A stretch of 62,592 nucleotides of DNA from Lachnospiraceae bacterium (GTDB taxonomy: Bacteria > Bacillota > Clostridia > Lachnospirales > Lachnospiraceae). The DNA lies in NCBI GenBank assembly GCA_017621075.1, contig JAGATV010000022.1, positions 1 through 62,592 on the forward strand, read 5' to 3'. The notes under the pieces are model-generated. The model saw only the letters and a program-made list of their open reading frames with translations, had not been told where the DNA came from and did no database searches. A program made the position numbers and the translations under genes. Positions 35,976 through 44,825 of this stretch are shown piece by piece. Each line of letters begins with the position of its first letter. Positions within the stretch are counted from its first letter, which is position 1.

Positions 35976-36697
35976 CAGTCATTACAGGCGCTTCCCGTGG
36001 AATCGGCCGGGCGATCGCATTGGCCATGGCAGAAAATGGTGCCACGGTCATCATCAATTACAACGGTTCTGCCCAGAGAGCGGAAGCGGTACAGCAGGAA
36101 ATCTTAGAAAAGGGCGGCAAAGCTTTTGTCTATCAGTGCAATGTCTCGGATTATGCCGCTACGGAGCAGTTCATCCAGGATGTGATCGGGGAACATGGAC
36201 GGATCGATATTCTGGTGAACAATGCCGGGATTACCCGTGACGGACTTCTGATGCGGATGTCGGAGGAAGATTTTGATGCAGTGCTGGACACGAATTTGAA
36301 GGGCACTTTCCATACCATTCGGTTTGTTGCCAGGCAGATGCTGAAGCAAAAAGGCGGTCGGATCATCAATCTGTCTTCCGTATCGGGTATTACAGGAAAT
36401 GCAGGACAGGCCAATTATTCTGCTTCCAAGGCAGGCGTGATCGGACTGACCAAGGCGGTGGCAAGAGAGCTGGCAAGCAGGCATATCACAGTCAATGCCA
36501 TTGCTCCCGGCTTTATAGAAACCGAGATGACAGATGTGCTGGGAGAAGCAGTGAAGGCGGAGGCTGTAAAGCAGATTCCCTTGGGGGCCTTCGGCAAGCC
36601 GGAGGATATTGCCAATGCTGCGGTTTTCCTGGCATCCGATCAGGCGGCATATATTACCGGACAGGTAATCCGGGTAGACGGCGGCATGGCCATGTAA
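35957..36697 (+). CDS. fabG: 3-oxoacyl-ACP reductase
   Basis: A 246-residue NADPH-dependent short-chain dehydrogenase reducing 3-oxoacyl-ACP. The cofactor motif is TGASRGIG (10-17), the structural NNAG is at 88-91, and the catalytic residues are a Ser in NLSSVSG with Y154 and K158 (YSASK). The C-terminus GQVIRVDGGMAM is typical. The start lies within fabD with GGAAAGGAAG upstream. Confidence 0.96.
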   Translation: MLQGKVAVITGASRGIGRAIALAMAENGATVIINYNGSAQRAEAVQQEILEKGGKAFVYQCNVSDYAATEQFIQDVIGEHGRIDILVNNAGITRDGLLMRMSEEDFDAVLDTNLKGTFHTIRFVARQMLKQKGGRIINLSSVSGITGNAGQANYSASKAGVIGLTKAVARELASRHITVNAIAPGFIETEMTDVLGEAVKAEAVKQIPLGAFGKPEDIANAAVFLASDQAAYITGQVIRVDGGMAM

Positions 36698-36745
36698 GTT
36701 TGACAGCGGTCTGCAAAGCAGGACGGACCGAGGATAGGAGATCGT

Positions 36746-37984
36746 ATGAAGAGAAGAGTTGTGGTAACAGGTATGGGAGCAGTGACCCCCATCGGAAATA
36801 ATGTAGAAGATTTCTGGGCCGGCATCAGAGAGGGAAAGGTGGGTATTGGACCCATCACCAAGTTTGATACCACAGATTACAAGGTAAAGATCGCTGCCCA
36901 GGTCAAGGATTTCGTGGCAAAGGATCTGATGGATTTCAAGGCTGCCAAGCGCATGGAAGCTTTTTCCCAGTATGCGGTGGCGGCTGCCAAGGAGGCATTT
37001 GCCCAGTCCGGGCTCGACATGGAAAAGGAAGATCCTTACCGGGTAGGCGTCATTGTCGGTTCCGGTATCGGCGGTCTGGATTGCATGGAAAGAGAACACA
37101 GCAAGATCCTGGAGAAAGGTCCTTCCCGTGTAAACCCGCTGACAGTTCCTTTGATGATCTGCAATATGGCAGCAGGAAATGTGGCAATCCAGTTGGGCTG
37201 CAAGGGCAAGTGTACCAATGTAGTTACCGCCTGTGCCACCGGAACCCATTCTATCGGTGACGGATTCCGCGCCATTTTGTGCGGTGATGCGGATGTGATC
37301 CTGGCAGGAGGAGCGGAAAGCTCAATCACACCTGTGGGAGTTGCCGGATTTACCGCACTTACCGCTCTGACAGAAAGCACCGATCCTCTGCGTGCATCCA
37401 TTCCTTTTGATAAGGACAGAAGCGGCTTTGTCATCGGAGAAGGTGCAGGAGTGGTAGTGCTGGAGGAACTGGAGCATGCCAGGAAAAGGGGAGCCAAGAT
37501 CCTGGCAGAAGTAGTGGGTTACGGCGCTACCTGTGACGCTTATCACATCACTTCCCCTGCAGAGGATGGAAGCGGTGCGGCAAAGGCCATGAGCCTTGCT
37601 ATGGAAGAGGCAGGCATCGAGCCTTCTGAAGTGGACTATATCAATGCACACGGAACCAGCACCCATCACAATGATCTGTTTGAGACCAGGGCCATCAAGC
37701 TGGCCTTCGGAGAGGCAGCAAAAAAGGTAAAGATCAATTCCACAAAATCTATGATCGGACATCTTTTGGGAGCGGCAGGCGGTGTGGAATTCATTGTCTG
37801 CGTCAAGAGCATTCTGGACGGCTTCATCCATCAGACGGTAGGAACCCGGGAGGCAGATCCGGAATGTGATCTGAATTATATGATCGGTGCGCCTGCCAAG
37901 CAGGAAGTCAGGTATGCCCTGACCAATTCCCTGGGCTTTGGCGGACATAATGCAACCCTTTTGGTAAAGAAGTATGAGGAATAA
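36746..37984 (+). CDS. fabF: 3-oxoacyl-ACP synthase II
   Basis: A 412-residue elongating condensing enzyme. The nucleophile is C163 (TACATGTHS); the two histidines lie in NAHGTSTHHND and GHLLGAAGG. It starts with RRVVVTGMGAVTPIG. GGAG lies before the ATG. No FabB is encoded, so this enzyme alone probably performs all later condensations. Confidence 0.96.
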   Translation: MKRRVVVTGMGAVTPIGNNVEDFWAGIREGKVGIGPITKFDTTDYKVKIAAQVKDFVAKDLMDFKAAKRMEAFSQYAVAAAKEAFAQSGLDMEKEDPYRVGVIVGSGIGGLDCMEREHSKILEKGPSRVNPLTVPLMICNMAAGNVAIQLGCKGKCTNVVTACATGTHSIGDGFRAILCGDADVILAGGAESSITPVGVAGFTALTALTESTDPLRASIPFDKDRSGFVIGEGAGVVVLEELEHARKRGAKILAEVVGYGATCDAYHITSPAEDGSGAAKAMSLAMEEAGIEPSEVDYINAHGTSTHHNDLFETRAIKLAFGEAAKKVKINSTKSMIGHLLGAAGGVEFIVCVKSILDGFIHQTVGTREADPECDLNYMIGAPAKQEVRYALTNSLGFGGHNATLLVKKYEE

Positions 37985-37995
37985 AGGAGCAGAGT

Positions 37996-38496
37996 ATGGA
38001 TTTTAATCAGGTTTTGGAATTGATAAAGACAGTATCGGATTCAGAACTGACTGCTTTCCAGTATGAGGAAGGCAACCAGAAGATCCTTATGCACACCGGC
38101 AATGTGGTATTTAACACCACGATGCCGGATATGAGCGGCATATCTGCAAGCAGCGTCCAGACTGCCGGTGAGGCCGGTACGGCAGGAAAGGCATCCGTTG
38201 CAGGCGTGACAGAGACCGGTATGGCAGATGCGGATGAGAAGGCAGGACATGGGACTGCTGCCGGCAATCTGGTGAAATCTCCCCTGGTGGGCAGGTTCTA
38301 TGTGGCACCCTCCGAGGATGCAGAGCCTTTCGTCAAGGTGGGAGACCGGGTGAAGAAGGGACAGGTGTTAGCCATTGTGGAAGCTATGAAACTGATGAAT
38401 GAGATCGAGTGTGAATATGACGGCATAGTGGCGGAAGTGCTGGTATCGGACAGCGAAGCCGTGGAGTATGGCCAGCCTCTGTTCCGCATCGCGTAA
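37996..38496 (+). CDS. accB: Biotin carboxyl carrier protein of acetyl-CoA carboxylase
   Basis: A 166-residue carrier. The N-terminal part (1-40) is the usual BCCP start. An Ala/Gly/Thr-rich linker covers about 55-90. The biotinyl domain has K132 in [15 protein letters not shown] precedes the ATG, 11 bases after fabF. It carries carboxybiotin between AccC and the AccDA transferase encoded downstream. Confidence 0.95.
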   Translation: MDFNQVLELIKTVSDSELTAFQYEEGNQKILMHTGNVVFNTTMPDMSGISASSVQTAGEAGTAGKASVAGVTETGMADADEKAGHGTAAGNLVKSPLVGRFYVAPSEDAEPFVKVGDRVKKGQVLAIVEAMKLMNEIECEYDGIVAEVLVSDSEAVEYGQPLFRIA

Positions 38497-38510
38497 AAAG
38501 GAGTTCTTAT

Positions 38511-38939
38511 ATGAAACTTGGGATCAAGGAAATAGAAGCAATCATTCCCCACAGGCACCCATTTCTGCTCATCGATTATATCGAGGATTATGAGCCCGGT
38601 GTCAGTGCAGTGGGATATAAGTGTGTAACCTTCCGGGAAGATTTCTTTAAAGGACATTTTCCCGAAGAACCTGTCATGCCCGGTGTCCTGACGGTGGAGG
38701 CATTGGCCCAGGTGGGCGCAGTAGCCATCCTCAGCAAGGAGGAGAACAAGGGAAAGATCGCTTATTTCGGCGGTATCAACAAATGCAGGTTTAAAGGAAA
38801 GATCGTGCCCGGAGATAAGGTGCGTCTGGAGACAAAGATCATTAAGCAGAAAGGCCCCATGGGCATCGGTGAGGCTGTTGCCAGTGTGGACGGCAAGGTG
38901 GTAGTCAGTGCGGAGCTGACCTTTGTGGTTGGAGCATAA
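38511..38939 (+). CDS. fabZ: 3-hydroxyacyl-ACP dehydratase
   Basis: A 142-residue hotdog-fold dehydratase forming trans-2-enoyl-ACP. The catalytic H49 lies in [13 protein letters not shown] and E63 in [16 protein letters not shown] is the family start. AAAAGGAG lies before the ATG. It is placed between accB and accC, which is common in clostridial fab operons. Confidence 0.95.
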   Translation: MKLGIKEIEAIIPHRHPFLLIDYIEDYEPGVSAVGYKCVTFREDFFKGHFPEEPVMPGVLTVEALAQVGAVAILSKEENKGKIAYFGGINKCRFKGKIVPGDKVRLETKIIKQKGPMGIGEAVASVDGKVVVSAELTFVVGA

Positions 38940-38959
38940 ACAGGAGCAGACAGTAAATT

Positions 38960-40303
38960 ATGGAACGAACAATACATAAAGTCCTGATTGCAAACAGAGG
39001 AGAAATTGCTGTGAGGATCATCCGTGCCTGCAGGGAAATGGGCATTGAGACCGTTGCGGTATATTCGGAAGCGGACAGGGAAGCCCTGCATACACAACTG
39101 GCGGACGAGGCGATCTGTATCGGTCCGGCAGAAGCTGCTGAGAGCTATCTGGATATGGAACGTATCATCAGCGCCACGGTAGTGTCCGGCGCAGACGCCA
39201 TCCATCCGGGGTTTGGTTTCCTGTCGGAAAATGCAAGATTTGCGGAGCTGTGTGAGCAGTGCAATATCATCTTTATCGGCCCCTCATCCCGGGTCATTCG
39301 CAAGATGGGCAACAAGGCGGAAGCCAGGGCTACCATGATCCGGGCGGGCGTGCCTGTGATTCCCGGCAGTAAGGAACTGATCCGGGAGGAAGCGGAAGGA
39401 AGGGAACTGGCCGACAGGATCGGCTATCCTGTCATTATCAAGGCGGCTCTCGGCGGAGGCGGAAAGGGCATGCGCGTGGCAGCAGGCCCCGAAGAATTTG
39501 AAAAAGCCTTTTTTACTGCCAAAAAAGAGGCAAAGATGGCTTTTGGGGATGACTCTGTTTATCTGGAGCATTTTGTGGAGAACCCCAGGCACATTGAATT
39601 TCAGATCCTGGCAGATTCTTACGGTAATGTGATCCATTTGGGGGAGCGTGACTGTTCCATTCAGAGGAATCATCAGAAGATGATCGAGGAATCTCCGTCA
39701 GTGGCACTGTCAGAAGAGCTGAGGGCCAGGATGGGGGAAGCGGCAGTGCGGGCAGCCAAGGCGGCACAGTATGAGAGCGCCGGCACCATAGAATTTCTTT
39801 TGGAGAAGAACGGCAATTTCTATTTTATGGAGATGAATACCCGCATCCAGGTAGAGCATCCGGTGACAGAGTGGGTGACGGGCATCGATCTGATCAAGGC
39901 CCAGATCCGTATTGCATCCGGTGAGGCGCTTTCTTTAAAACAGGAGGATGTGGTCATCAAAGGCCATGCCATAGAGTGCCGCATCAATGCTGAGAACCCG
40001 GAAAAGAATTTCATGCCTTCCCCGGGAACGGTTACAGACATGTATCTGCCGGGCGGCAAGGGCGTGAGGGTGGATTCTGCCATTTACAGCGGTTATACCA
40101 TTCCTCCCTATTATGATTCCATGATCGCCAAGCTGATCGTCTATGCCGGAAACCGGAAAGAGGCCATCATGAAGATGCGAAGCGCACTGGGTGAAGTCAT
40201 CATAGAAGGCATCCACACCAACGTGGACTATCTGTATGAGATCGTAAATCATCCGGACTATATTGATGGGAACATTGACATTTCATTTATCGAGAATTTA
40301 TAA
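38960..40303 (+). CDS. accC: Biotin carboxylase subunit of acetyl-CoA carboxylase
   Basis: A 447-residue ATP-grasp enzyme that carboxylates biotin on AccB. It begins [20 protein letters not shown], carries the glycine-rich ATP loop [11 protein letters not shown], the HIEFQ and [12 protein letters not shown] motifs, and [15 protein letters not shown] with catalytic Glu, Asn and Arg. The length is standard. GGAGC lies upstream of the ATG. Confidence 0.96.
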   Translation: MERTIHKVLIANRGEIAVRIIRACREMGIETVAVYSEADREALHTQLADEAICIGPAEAAESYLDMERIISATVVSGADAIHPGFGFLSENARFAELCEQCNIIFIGPSSRVIRKMGNKAEARATMIRAGVPVIPGSKELIREEAEGRELADRIGYPVIIKAALGGGGKGMRVAAGPEEFEKAFFTAKKEAKMAFGDDSVYLEHFVENPRHIEFQILADSYGNVIHLGERDCSIQRNHQKMIEESPSVALSEELRARMGEAAVRAAKAAQYESAGTIEFLLEKNGNFYFMEMNTRIQVEHPVTEWVTGIDLIKAQIRIASGEALSLKQEDVVIKGHAIECRINAENPEKNFMPSPGTVTDMYLPGGKGVRVDSAIYSGYTIPPYYDSMIAKLIVYAGNRKEAIMKMRSALGEVIIEGIHTNVDYLYEIVNHPDYIDGNIDISFIENL

Positions 40304-40314
40304 GAGGCTGAAGT

Positions 40315-42057
40315 ATGAATCTTTCTAACATGTTCAAGAAGACGAAAGATAATTATATTCCTTTAAAGAGCGGCGATGTCAGGACAAAGGAGAAGCAGGA
40401 GGACGGACAGGGACCCAATGTACCGGAAGGACTGGCCCGCAAATGCAATAAATGTGGCAGGGCCATTCTGACGGATGACGTGGTGAACGGCCATTATATC
40501 TGCCCGAAGTGTGGCGGCTATTTCCGTATGCCTGCCGGGGTCAGGATCAGAATGATCGTTGACGAGGGCACCTTTGAAGAGTGGGATACCGGAATGAATA
40601 CCCGCAATCCTTTGCAATACAAAGGATATGAGGAAAAAATCGAAGCTCTCAGGGAAAAGACGGGACTGGATGAGGCAGTGGTCACCGGCAGGGGGAAAAT
40701 TGACGGTCATGGGGCAGTCATCGCTGTCATGGACGGACGTTTCCTCATGGCCAGCATGGGGGAAGTAGTGGGAGAAAAGATCACCCGTGCCGTGGAGCGC
40801 GCTACCGTGGAAAAGCTCCCCATCATCATCTTTACCTGTTCCGGCGGGGCCAGGATGCAGGAGGGGATCACATCTCTGATGCAGATGGCCAAGACCAGTG
40901 CGGCCTTGAAGCGGCATAGCGATGCAGGGCTTTTATATATCACGGTATTGACGGACCCTACTACAGGCGGTGTCACCGCAAGCTTTGCCATGCTGGGAGA
41001 TATCATCCTGGCGGAGCCCAAGGCTTTGGTGGGGTTTGCAGGGCCCAGGGTCATCGAGCAGACGATTGGACAGAAGCTCCCCAAGGGTTTCCAGAGATCG
41101 GAGTTTTTGTTGGAACACGGGTTTGTGGACGCTATTGTGGAACGCAGGGAAATGAAGGAAACATTGTCCCTTTGCCTCTCCTTGCATGAACAGGGGCAGG
41201 CTAAAGGACAGCAGGCGTCCGGAAGTGGGTCTGATGCGGACAGGAAAACAAAGGCAGTGGGACTGATCTCTGATGTGATGTCTGCATGGGACCGTGTCAT
41301 GCTTTCCAGAAAAAAGGACAGACCTGTGGGAGAAGACTATATCAAAGCCTTGTTCACGGACTTTGTGGAATTTCACGGGGACCGTTATTTTGCCGACGAT
41401 GCTGCCATTATCGGCGGAGTTGCCGTTTTTGAGGGAACACCGGTGACAGTGATCGCCCAGGCAAAGGGCAAGAACACCAAAGAAAATATCAGAAGGAATT
41501 TTGGCATGCCTTCCCCGGAAGGTTACCGCAAAGCGTTGCGTCTGATGAAACAGGCAGAGAAATTCCACCGTCCCATCATCTGCTTTGTGGATACACCCGG
41601 CGCATTCTGCGGACTGGAGGCAGAGGAGCGGGGACAGGGAGAAGCCATTGCCCGGAACCTTTACGAGATGTCTGCGATCAGAACCCCCATTCTTTCCATG
41701 GTGATCGGAGAGGGCGGCAGCGGCGGAGCGCTGGCCATGGCGGTGGCTGACGAAGTGTGGATGCTGGAAAATTCCGTGTATTCCATCCTCTCACCGGAAG
41801 GCTATGCGGCGATCCTTTGGAAGGACAGCAGCAGGGCCAGGGAAGCGGCACAGATCATGAAGATGACGGCAGCAGATTTAAAAGAACTGGGTGTGATAGA
41901 ACATGTCTTTGAGGAGCCGGAGCATTTTACGGAAGAAACATTCCCGGAGGTGGCAGAAAAGATCTGCGGCAGGCTGAGAGCGTTCCTGGATCGATACGGC
42001 AGCTTTTCCCCGGAGGAACTGGCACAGTCCAGATATGACAGATTCCGCAGAATGTAG
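40315..42057 (+). CDS. accDA: Fused acetyl-CoA carboxyltransferase beta-alpha (AccDA)
   Basis: A 580-residue single chain. Residues 1-290 are the AccD half, with a zinc finger (C44, C47, C63, C66) and the crotonase core [22 protein letters not shown] and [15 protein letters not shown]-like block. Residues about 315-580 are the AccA half ([20 protein letters not shown], then [18 protein letters not shown] and [12 protein letters not shown]). The linker around 291-312 is Gln/Ser/Gly-rich. In most bacteria these are two genes; here there is no stop between them. It transfers the carboxyl group from biotin to acetyl-CoA, the committed step of the pathway. Confidence 0.93.
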   Translation: MNLSNMFKKTKDNYIPLKSGDVRTKEKQEDGQGPNVPEGLARKCNKCGRAILTDDVVNGHYICPKCGGYFRMPAGVRIRMIVDEGTFEEWDTGMNTRNPLQYKGYEEKIEALREKTGLDEAVVTGRGKIDGHGAVIAVMDGRFLMASMGEVVGEKITRAVERATVEKLPIIIFTCSGGARMQEGITSLMQMAKTSAALKRHSDAGLLYITVLTDPTTGGVTASFAMLGDIILAEPKALVGFAGPRVIEQTIGQKLPKGFQRSEFLLEHGFVDAIVERREMKETLSLCLSLHEQGQAKGQQASGSGSDADRKTKAVGLISDVMSAWDRVMLSRKKDRPVGEDYIKALFTDFVEFHGDRYFADDAAIIGGVAVFEGTPVTVIAQAKGKNTKENIRRNFGMPSPEGYRKALRLMKQAEKFHRPIICFVDTPGAFCGLEAEERGQGEAIARNLYEMSAIRTPILSMVIGEGGSGGALAMAVADEVWMLENSVYSILSPEGYAAILWKDSSRAREAAQIMKMTAADLKELGVIEHVFEEPEHFTEETFPEVAEKICGRLRAFLDRYGSFSPEELAQSRYDRFRRM

Positions 42058-42078
42058 CAGAAAGGTTAGGGAACGGAT

Positions 42079-43198
42079 ATGAAATATCAACCCTTAAAAA
42101 TCGGAGAATTGGTGGCAGACATTCCCATTGTACAAGGTGGAATGGGCGTGGGCATCAGCCTGGGAACTTTGGCGGGAACCGTGGCAGCAGAAGGCGGTGT
42201 AGGCATCATCTCCTCTGCGCAGATCGGTTTTAAAGAACCGGATTTTGAGAAAGATCCCAAAGAGGCGAATCTGCGCACCATGGAAAAGGAATATTTGAAA
42301 GCGAAAGAGATCCGCAGGCAGGCGGCAGCAAGATACGCCGGACAAGAGAATCCCACGTCCCGCCGGGGCATCCTTGGCTTTAATATCATGGTAGCTCTGC
42401 GCAATTATGAAGAATATGTGCGCAAGGCAGCGGCGATCGGGGCAGAACTGATTATTTCAGGAGCGGGGCTTCCCACGGAGCTACCCCTTTATGTGGAAGG
42501 CACTTCCACCAAGATCGCACCCATTGTATCTTCCGACAAATCTGCCAAGGTTATTCTAAAATACTGGGATCGGAAGTACGGGCGGACTGCGGATATGGTG
42601 GTGATCGAAGGCCCCAAAGCCGGAGGCCATCTGGGATTTTCCAAAGAACAACTGGAAGAGTATGCCCATGAGGCAGAAAATGCGCAGAATCCTTACGACA
42701 GGGAGATCCTGGCAATCTGTGGCACCGTGAAACAGTATGAGGAAAAATACGGGTGCCGGATACCTGTAGTGGTGGCCGGAGGCATCGATGATGCTACGGA
42801 AATGCAGCGAGTCATGGCTCTTGGAGTACAGGGGGTACAGGTTGCCACCCGTTTCGTTACCACAAAAGAGTGTGATGCGGATATCCGCTATAAGATGACT
42901 TATATCAATGCAGGAAAAGAAGATATCAGGATCGTGAAAAGTCCTGTGGGAATGCCGGGACGGGCCATCATGAATCCCTTTATGGAAAAAGTCATGTCAG
43001 GGGAGAGGATAGCACCCGGGATGTCTGCACAAATGTAATCCTGCCGAAATCCCCTATTGCATTACGGAGGCATTGATCCATGCCGCCAGGGGAGAAGTGG
43101 ATCAGGCACTTCTTTTCTGCGGAGCAAATGCTTACAAGGCAGAAAAGATAGAAACTGTGAAGGAAGTCATTGATTCTTTGGTGGAATCTTGTGTATAA
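42079..43198 (+). pseudogene. FabK/nitronate monooxygenase homologue, frameshifted near the 3' end
   Basis: The frame from 42079 encodes 319 residues of an FMN enzyme (IPIVQGGMGVGISLG, EGPKAGGHLGFS, PVVVAGGIDDATEM, GVQVATRFVTT) and stops at 43038 with an unrelated APGMSAQM end. From 43022 the +1 frame continues to 43198 with the family's usual C-terminus: CLHKCNPAEIPYC, then ALIHAARGEVDQALLFCGAN and a VKEVIDSLVE tail. A two-base loss or one-base gain near 43020 explains this. The truncated product keeps the FMN barrel but lacks a cysteine-bearing tail of about 57 residues. It may be a recent mutation or a sequencing error. Role is unknown; its place suggests a lipid-related reductase or nitronate detoxification. 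Confidence 0.85.
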
Positions 43199-43235
43199 TA
43201 TAAGAAGTAGTATCAAAGACGAGGAGAAAGGTTCC

Positions 43236-43676
43236 ATGGATGCAAACAGGACAGTGAGTGATATACTGGTAAATCTATTCCAACAGATCTGGAAGCTGGA
43301 GGAGAAAGCTCTGATAACAGAGGAATATAAAGATATTTCCGTAAATGATATGCATATCATTGAGGCGGTGGGATTGGACGGCGGCAACAATATGTCCACC
43401 ATTGCCAGAAAGCTGGATATCACTGTGGGTTCCCTGACTACGTCCATGAACAGTCTGGTCTTGAAAAATTATGTGACAAGAGAGCGCAGCGAGACGGACA
43501 GGCGGGTGGTGAATATCTGCCTCACCGAAAAGGGAAAGCGCGCTTACCGTCATCACGAACAGTTTCACGAGGAAATGGCCAAAGCAGCGCTGCAGAGCCT
43601 GTCGGATGCACAGATACCGCCTGTGATCCAGACTCTGCAGCATCTGTCAGAGTTTTTCCGAAGCTATGACGAGTGA
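43236..43676 (+). CDS. fabT: MarR-family regulator, FabT-like
   Basis: A 146-residue MarR-type regulator. The winged helix covers about residues 40-105 (NDMHIIEAVGLDGGNNMSTI, then KLDITVGSLTTSMNSL and RSETDRRVVNICLTEKGKR). It closes the fab/acc operon; in streptococci and Lachnospiraceae-like genomes such regulators repress fatty acid genes with acyl-ACP as cofactor. Two TTTGA-N3-TCAAA-like sites lie at the operon promoter. Start at ATG 43236: GAGGAG is 10 bases upstream. Frame extension to 43170 would overlap the broken gene before it. It converges with and overlaps the ldh-like gene by 13 bases. Confidence 0.82.
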   Translation: MDANRTVSDILVNLFQQIWKLEEKALITEEYKDISVNDMHIIEAVGLDGGNNMSTIARKLDITVGSLTTSMNSLVLKNYVTRERSETDRRVVNICLTEKGKRAYRHHEQFHEEMAKAALQSLSDAQIPPVIQTLQHLSEFFRSYDE

Positions 43677-44662
43677 GTGACATCGTTGGCACTGGGCTTT
43701 CCGGCAAGGGCATCCATGGCATTTAGCAGGGTGGTGTCTGCGATGGCCGACAGTGCTTCCCGGGTAAAGAACCCCTGGTGGGAAGTGATCACAACATGGG
43801 GAAAGGACAGGAGCCGTGCGGTGGTAGAGTGCTCCAGGATCTCATCGGAGCGGTCCTCAAAGACATTCCGGGTTTCTTCCTCATAGACGTCAAGCCCGAC
43901 TCCGCTAAATTTTGGCAGGCGGATGCCTTCGATCAGATCCTCGGTATTGACCAGGGCGCCCCGTGAGGTGTTCACCAGGATGACGCCGTCTTTCATTTTT
44001 TTGATGGTATCGATGTTGATGATATGATAAGTGGAATCTGTCAAAGGGCAGTGCAGGGAAATGAGATCGCTTTCTGCTAAAAGCTGTTCCAAAGAGACAT
44101 ATTCCACATTGTTTTTTAAAGAAGGATTCTCATACACATCGTAAGCAATGACCTTCATGCCGAAACCATGGCAGATACGGCACATGGCGGCACCGATCTT
44201 TCCGGTGCCGATGATCCCGGCAGTTTTTCCGTAGAAATTAAAACCCATCAGACCGTTTAAACTGAAATCGTTTTCCCTGACTTTGTTGTAGGCTTTGTGA
44301 ATGCGGCGGTTGCTGGCCAGGGCAAGAGCCATGGCATGTTCGGCCACTGCCTCAGGGGAATATCCCGGCACGCGCATGATGCGAATGTCATATTCCGCAG
44401 CCGCTTTTAAATCTACATTATTGTAGCCGGCACAGCGCATCAGCACCAGTCGGATGCCCTGACGGTGCAGGATCGTAAGGACGGGGGCGCTGACGTCGGA
44501 GCTGACGAAGGCGCAGACGGCATCAAAGCCCTGTGCCAGGGATGCGGTGCGGATATCCAGGTCCGAGCGGGTGAACTCGATCTCGATGCCGTGGAAATTC
44601 GCAAGCGCTTCCCGGAAAAATTTTTCGTCGTAAGATTTGGTGTCATAGAACAGGATTTTCAT
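43664..44662 (-). CDS. D-2-hydroxyacid dehydrogenase (D-lactate dehydrogenase-like)
   Basis: A 332-residue NAD-dependent dehydrogenase. N-terminal substrate-domain residues begin MKILFYDTKSYDEKFF. The NAD site is GIIGTGKIGAAMCRI. Catalytic residues are the Arg of VNTSRGALVN, the Glu of GLDVYEEE and the His of VITSHQGFFT, the last a D-lactate dehydrogenase feature. It would reduce pyruvate to D-lactate, regenerating NAD during fermentation. Start at ATG 44662: AAAGGA lies 7 bases upstream. A longer frame exists upstream but covers the promoter. Confidence 0.88.
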   Translation of the reverse strand: MKILFYDTKSYDEKFFREALANFHGIEIEFTRSDLDIRTASLAQGFDAVCAFVSSDVSAPVLTILHRQGIRLVLMRCAGYNNVDLKAAAEYDIRIMRVPGYSPEAVAEHAMALALASNRRIHKAYNKVRENDFSLNGLMGFNFYGKTAGIIGTGKIGAAMCRICHGFGMKVIAYDVYENPSLKNNVEYVSLEQLLAESDLISLHCPLTDSTYHIINIDTIKKMKDGVILVNTSRGALVNTEDLIEGIRLPKFSGVGLDVYEEETRNVFEDRSDEILEHSTTARLLSFPHVVITSHQGFFTREALSAIADTTLLNAMDALAGKPSANDVTHSS

Positions 44663-44702
44663 GGTATTTTCCTTTCTGCAATGAAATGATGGAGTGAAAG
44701 GC

Positions 44703-44730
44703 TCCATAATGATTAGTGTATCAATTTCAA
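44703..44730 (-). promoter_or_regulatory. Promoter of the D-lactate dehydrogenase-like gene
   Basis: On the minus strand TTGAAA (44730-44725), 16-base spacer, TATGGA (44708-44703), about 40 bases before the ATG. Confidence 0.45.
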
Positions 44731-44756
44731 GAGAAATCATACAGGAAGAGAGAGCA

Positions 44757-44797
44757 ATAAATGAGCCCGCCACCCAATTTTCATTGAGCGGTGGGCT
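44757..44797 (-). terminator. Terminator of the cellobiose phosphorylase gene
   Basis: On the minus strand AGCCCACCGCTCAA pairs with TTGGGTGGCGGGCT (14 pairs, one mismatch, two wobbles), followed by CATTTATT. Confidence 0.7.
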
Positions 44798-44825
44798 TGA
44801 TTTATAAAGTAAGCCGGTCTGGGGA

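Noticed and set aside
36104-37249. Long open frame (381 codons) on the minus strand opposite fabG and fabF
   Set aside because: It lies antisense to two intact, well-conserved genes and has no ribosome site or recognisable domain; it follows from the codon bias of the genes opposite.
43170-43235. Longer N-terminus for the MarR regulator
   Set aside because: It lies in the tail of the frameshifted gene before it; ATG 43236 has its own GAGGAG and matches the family start.
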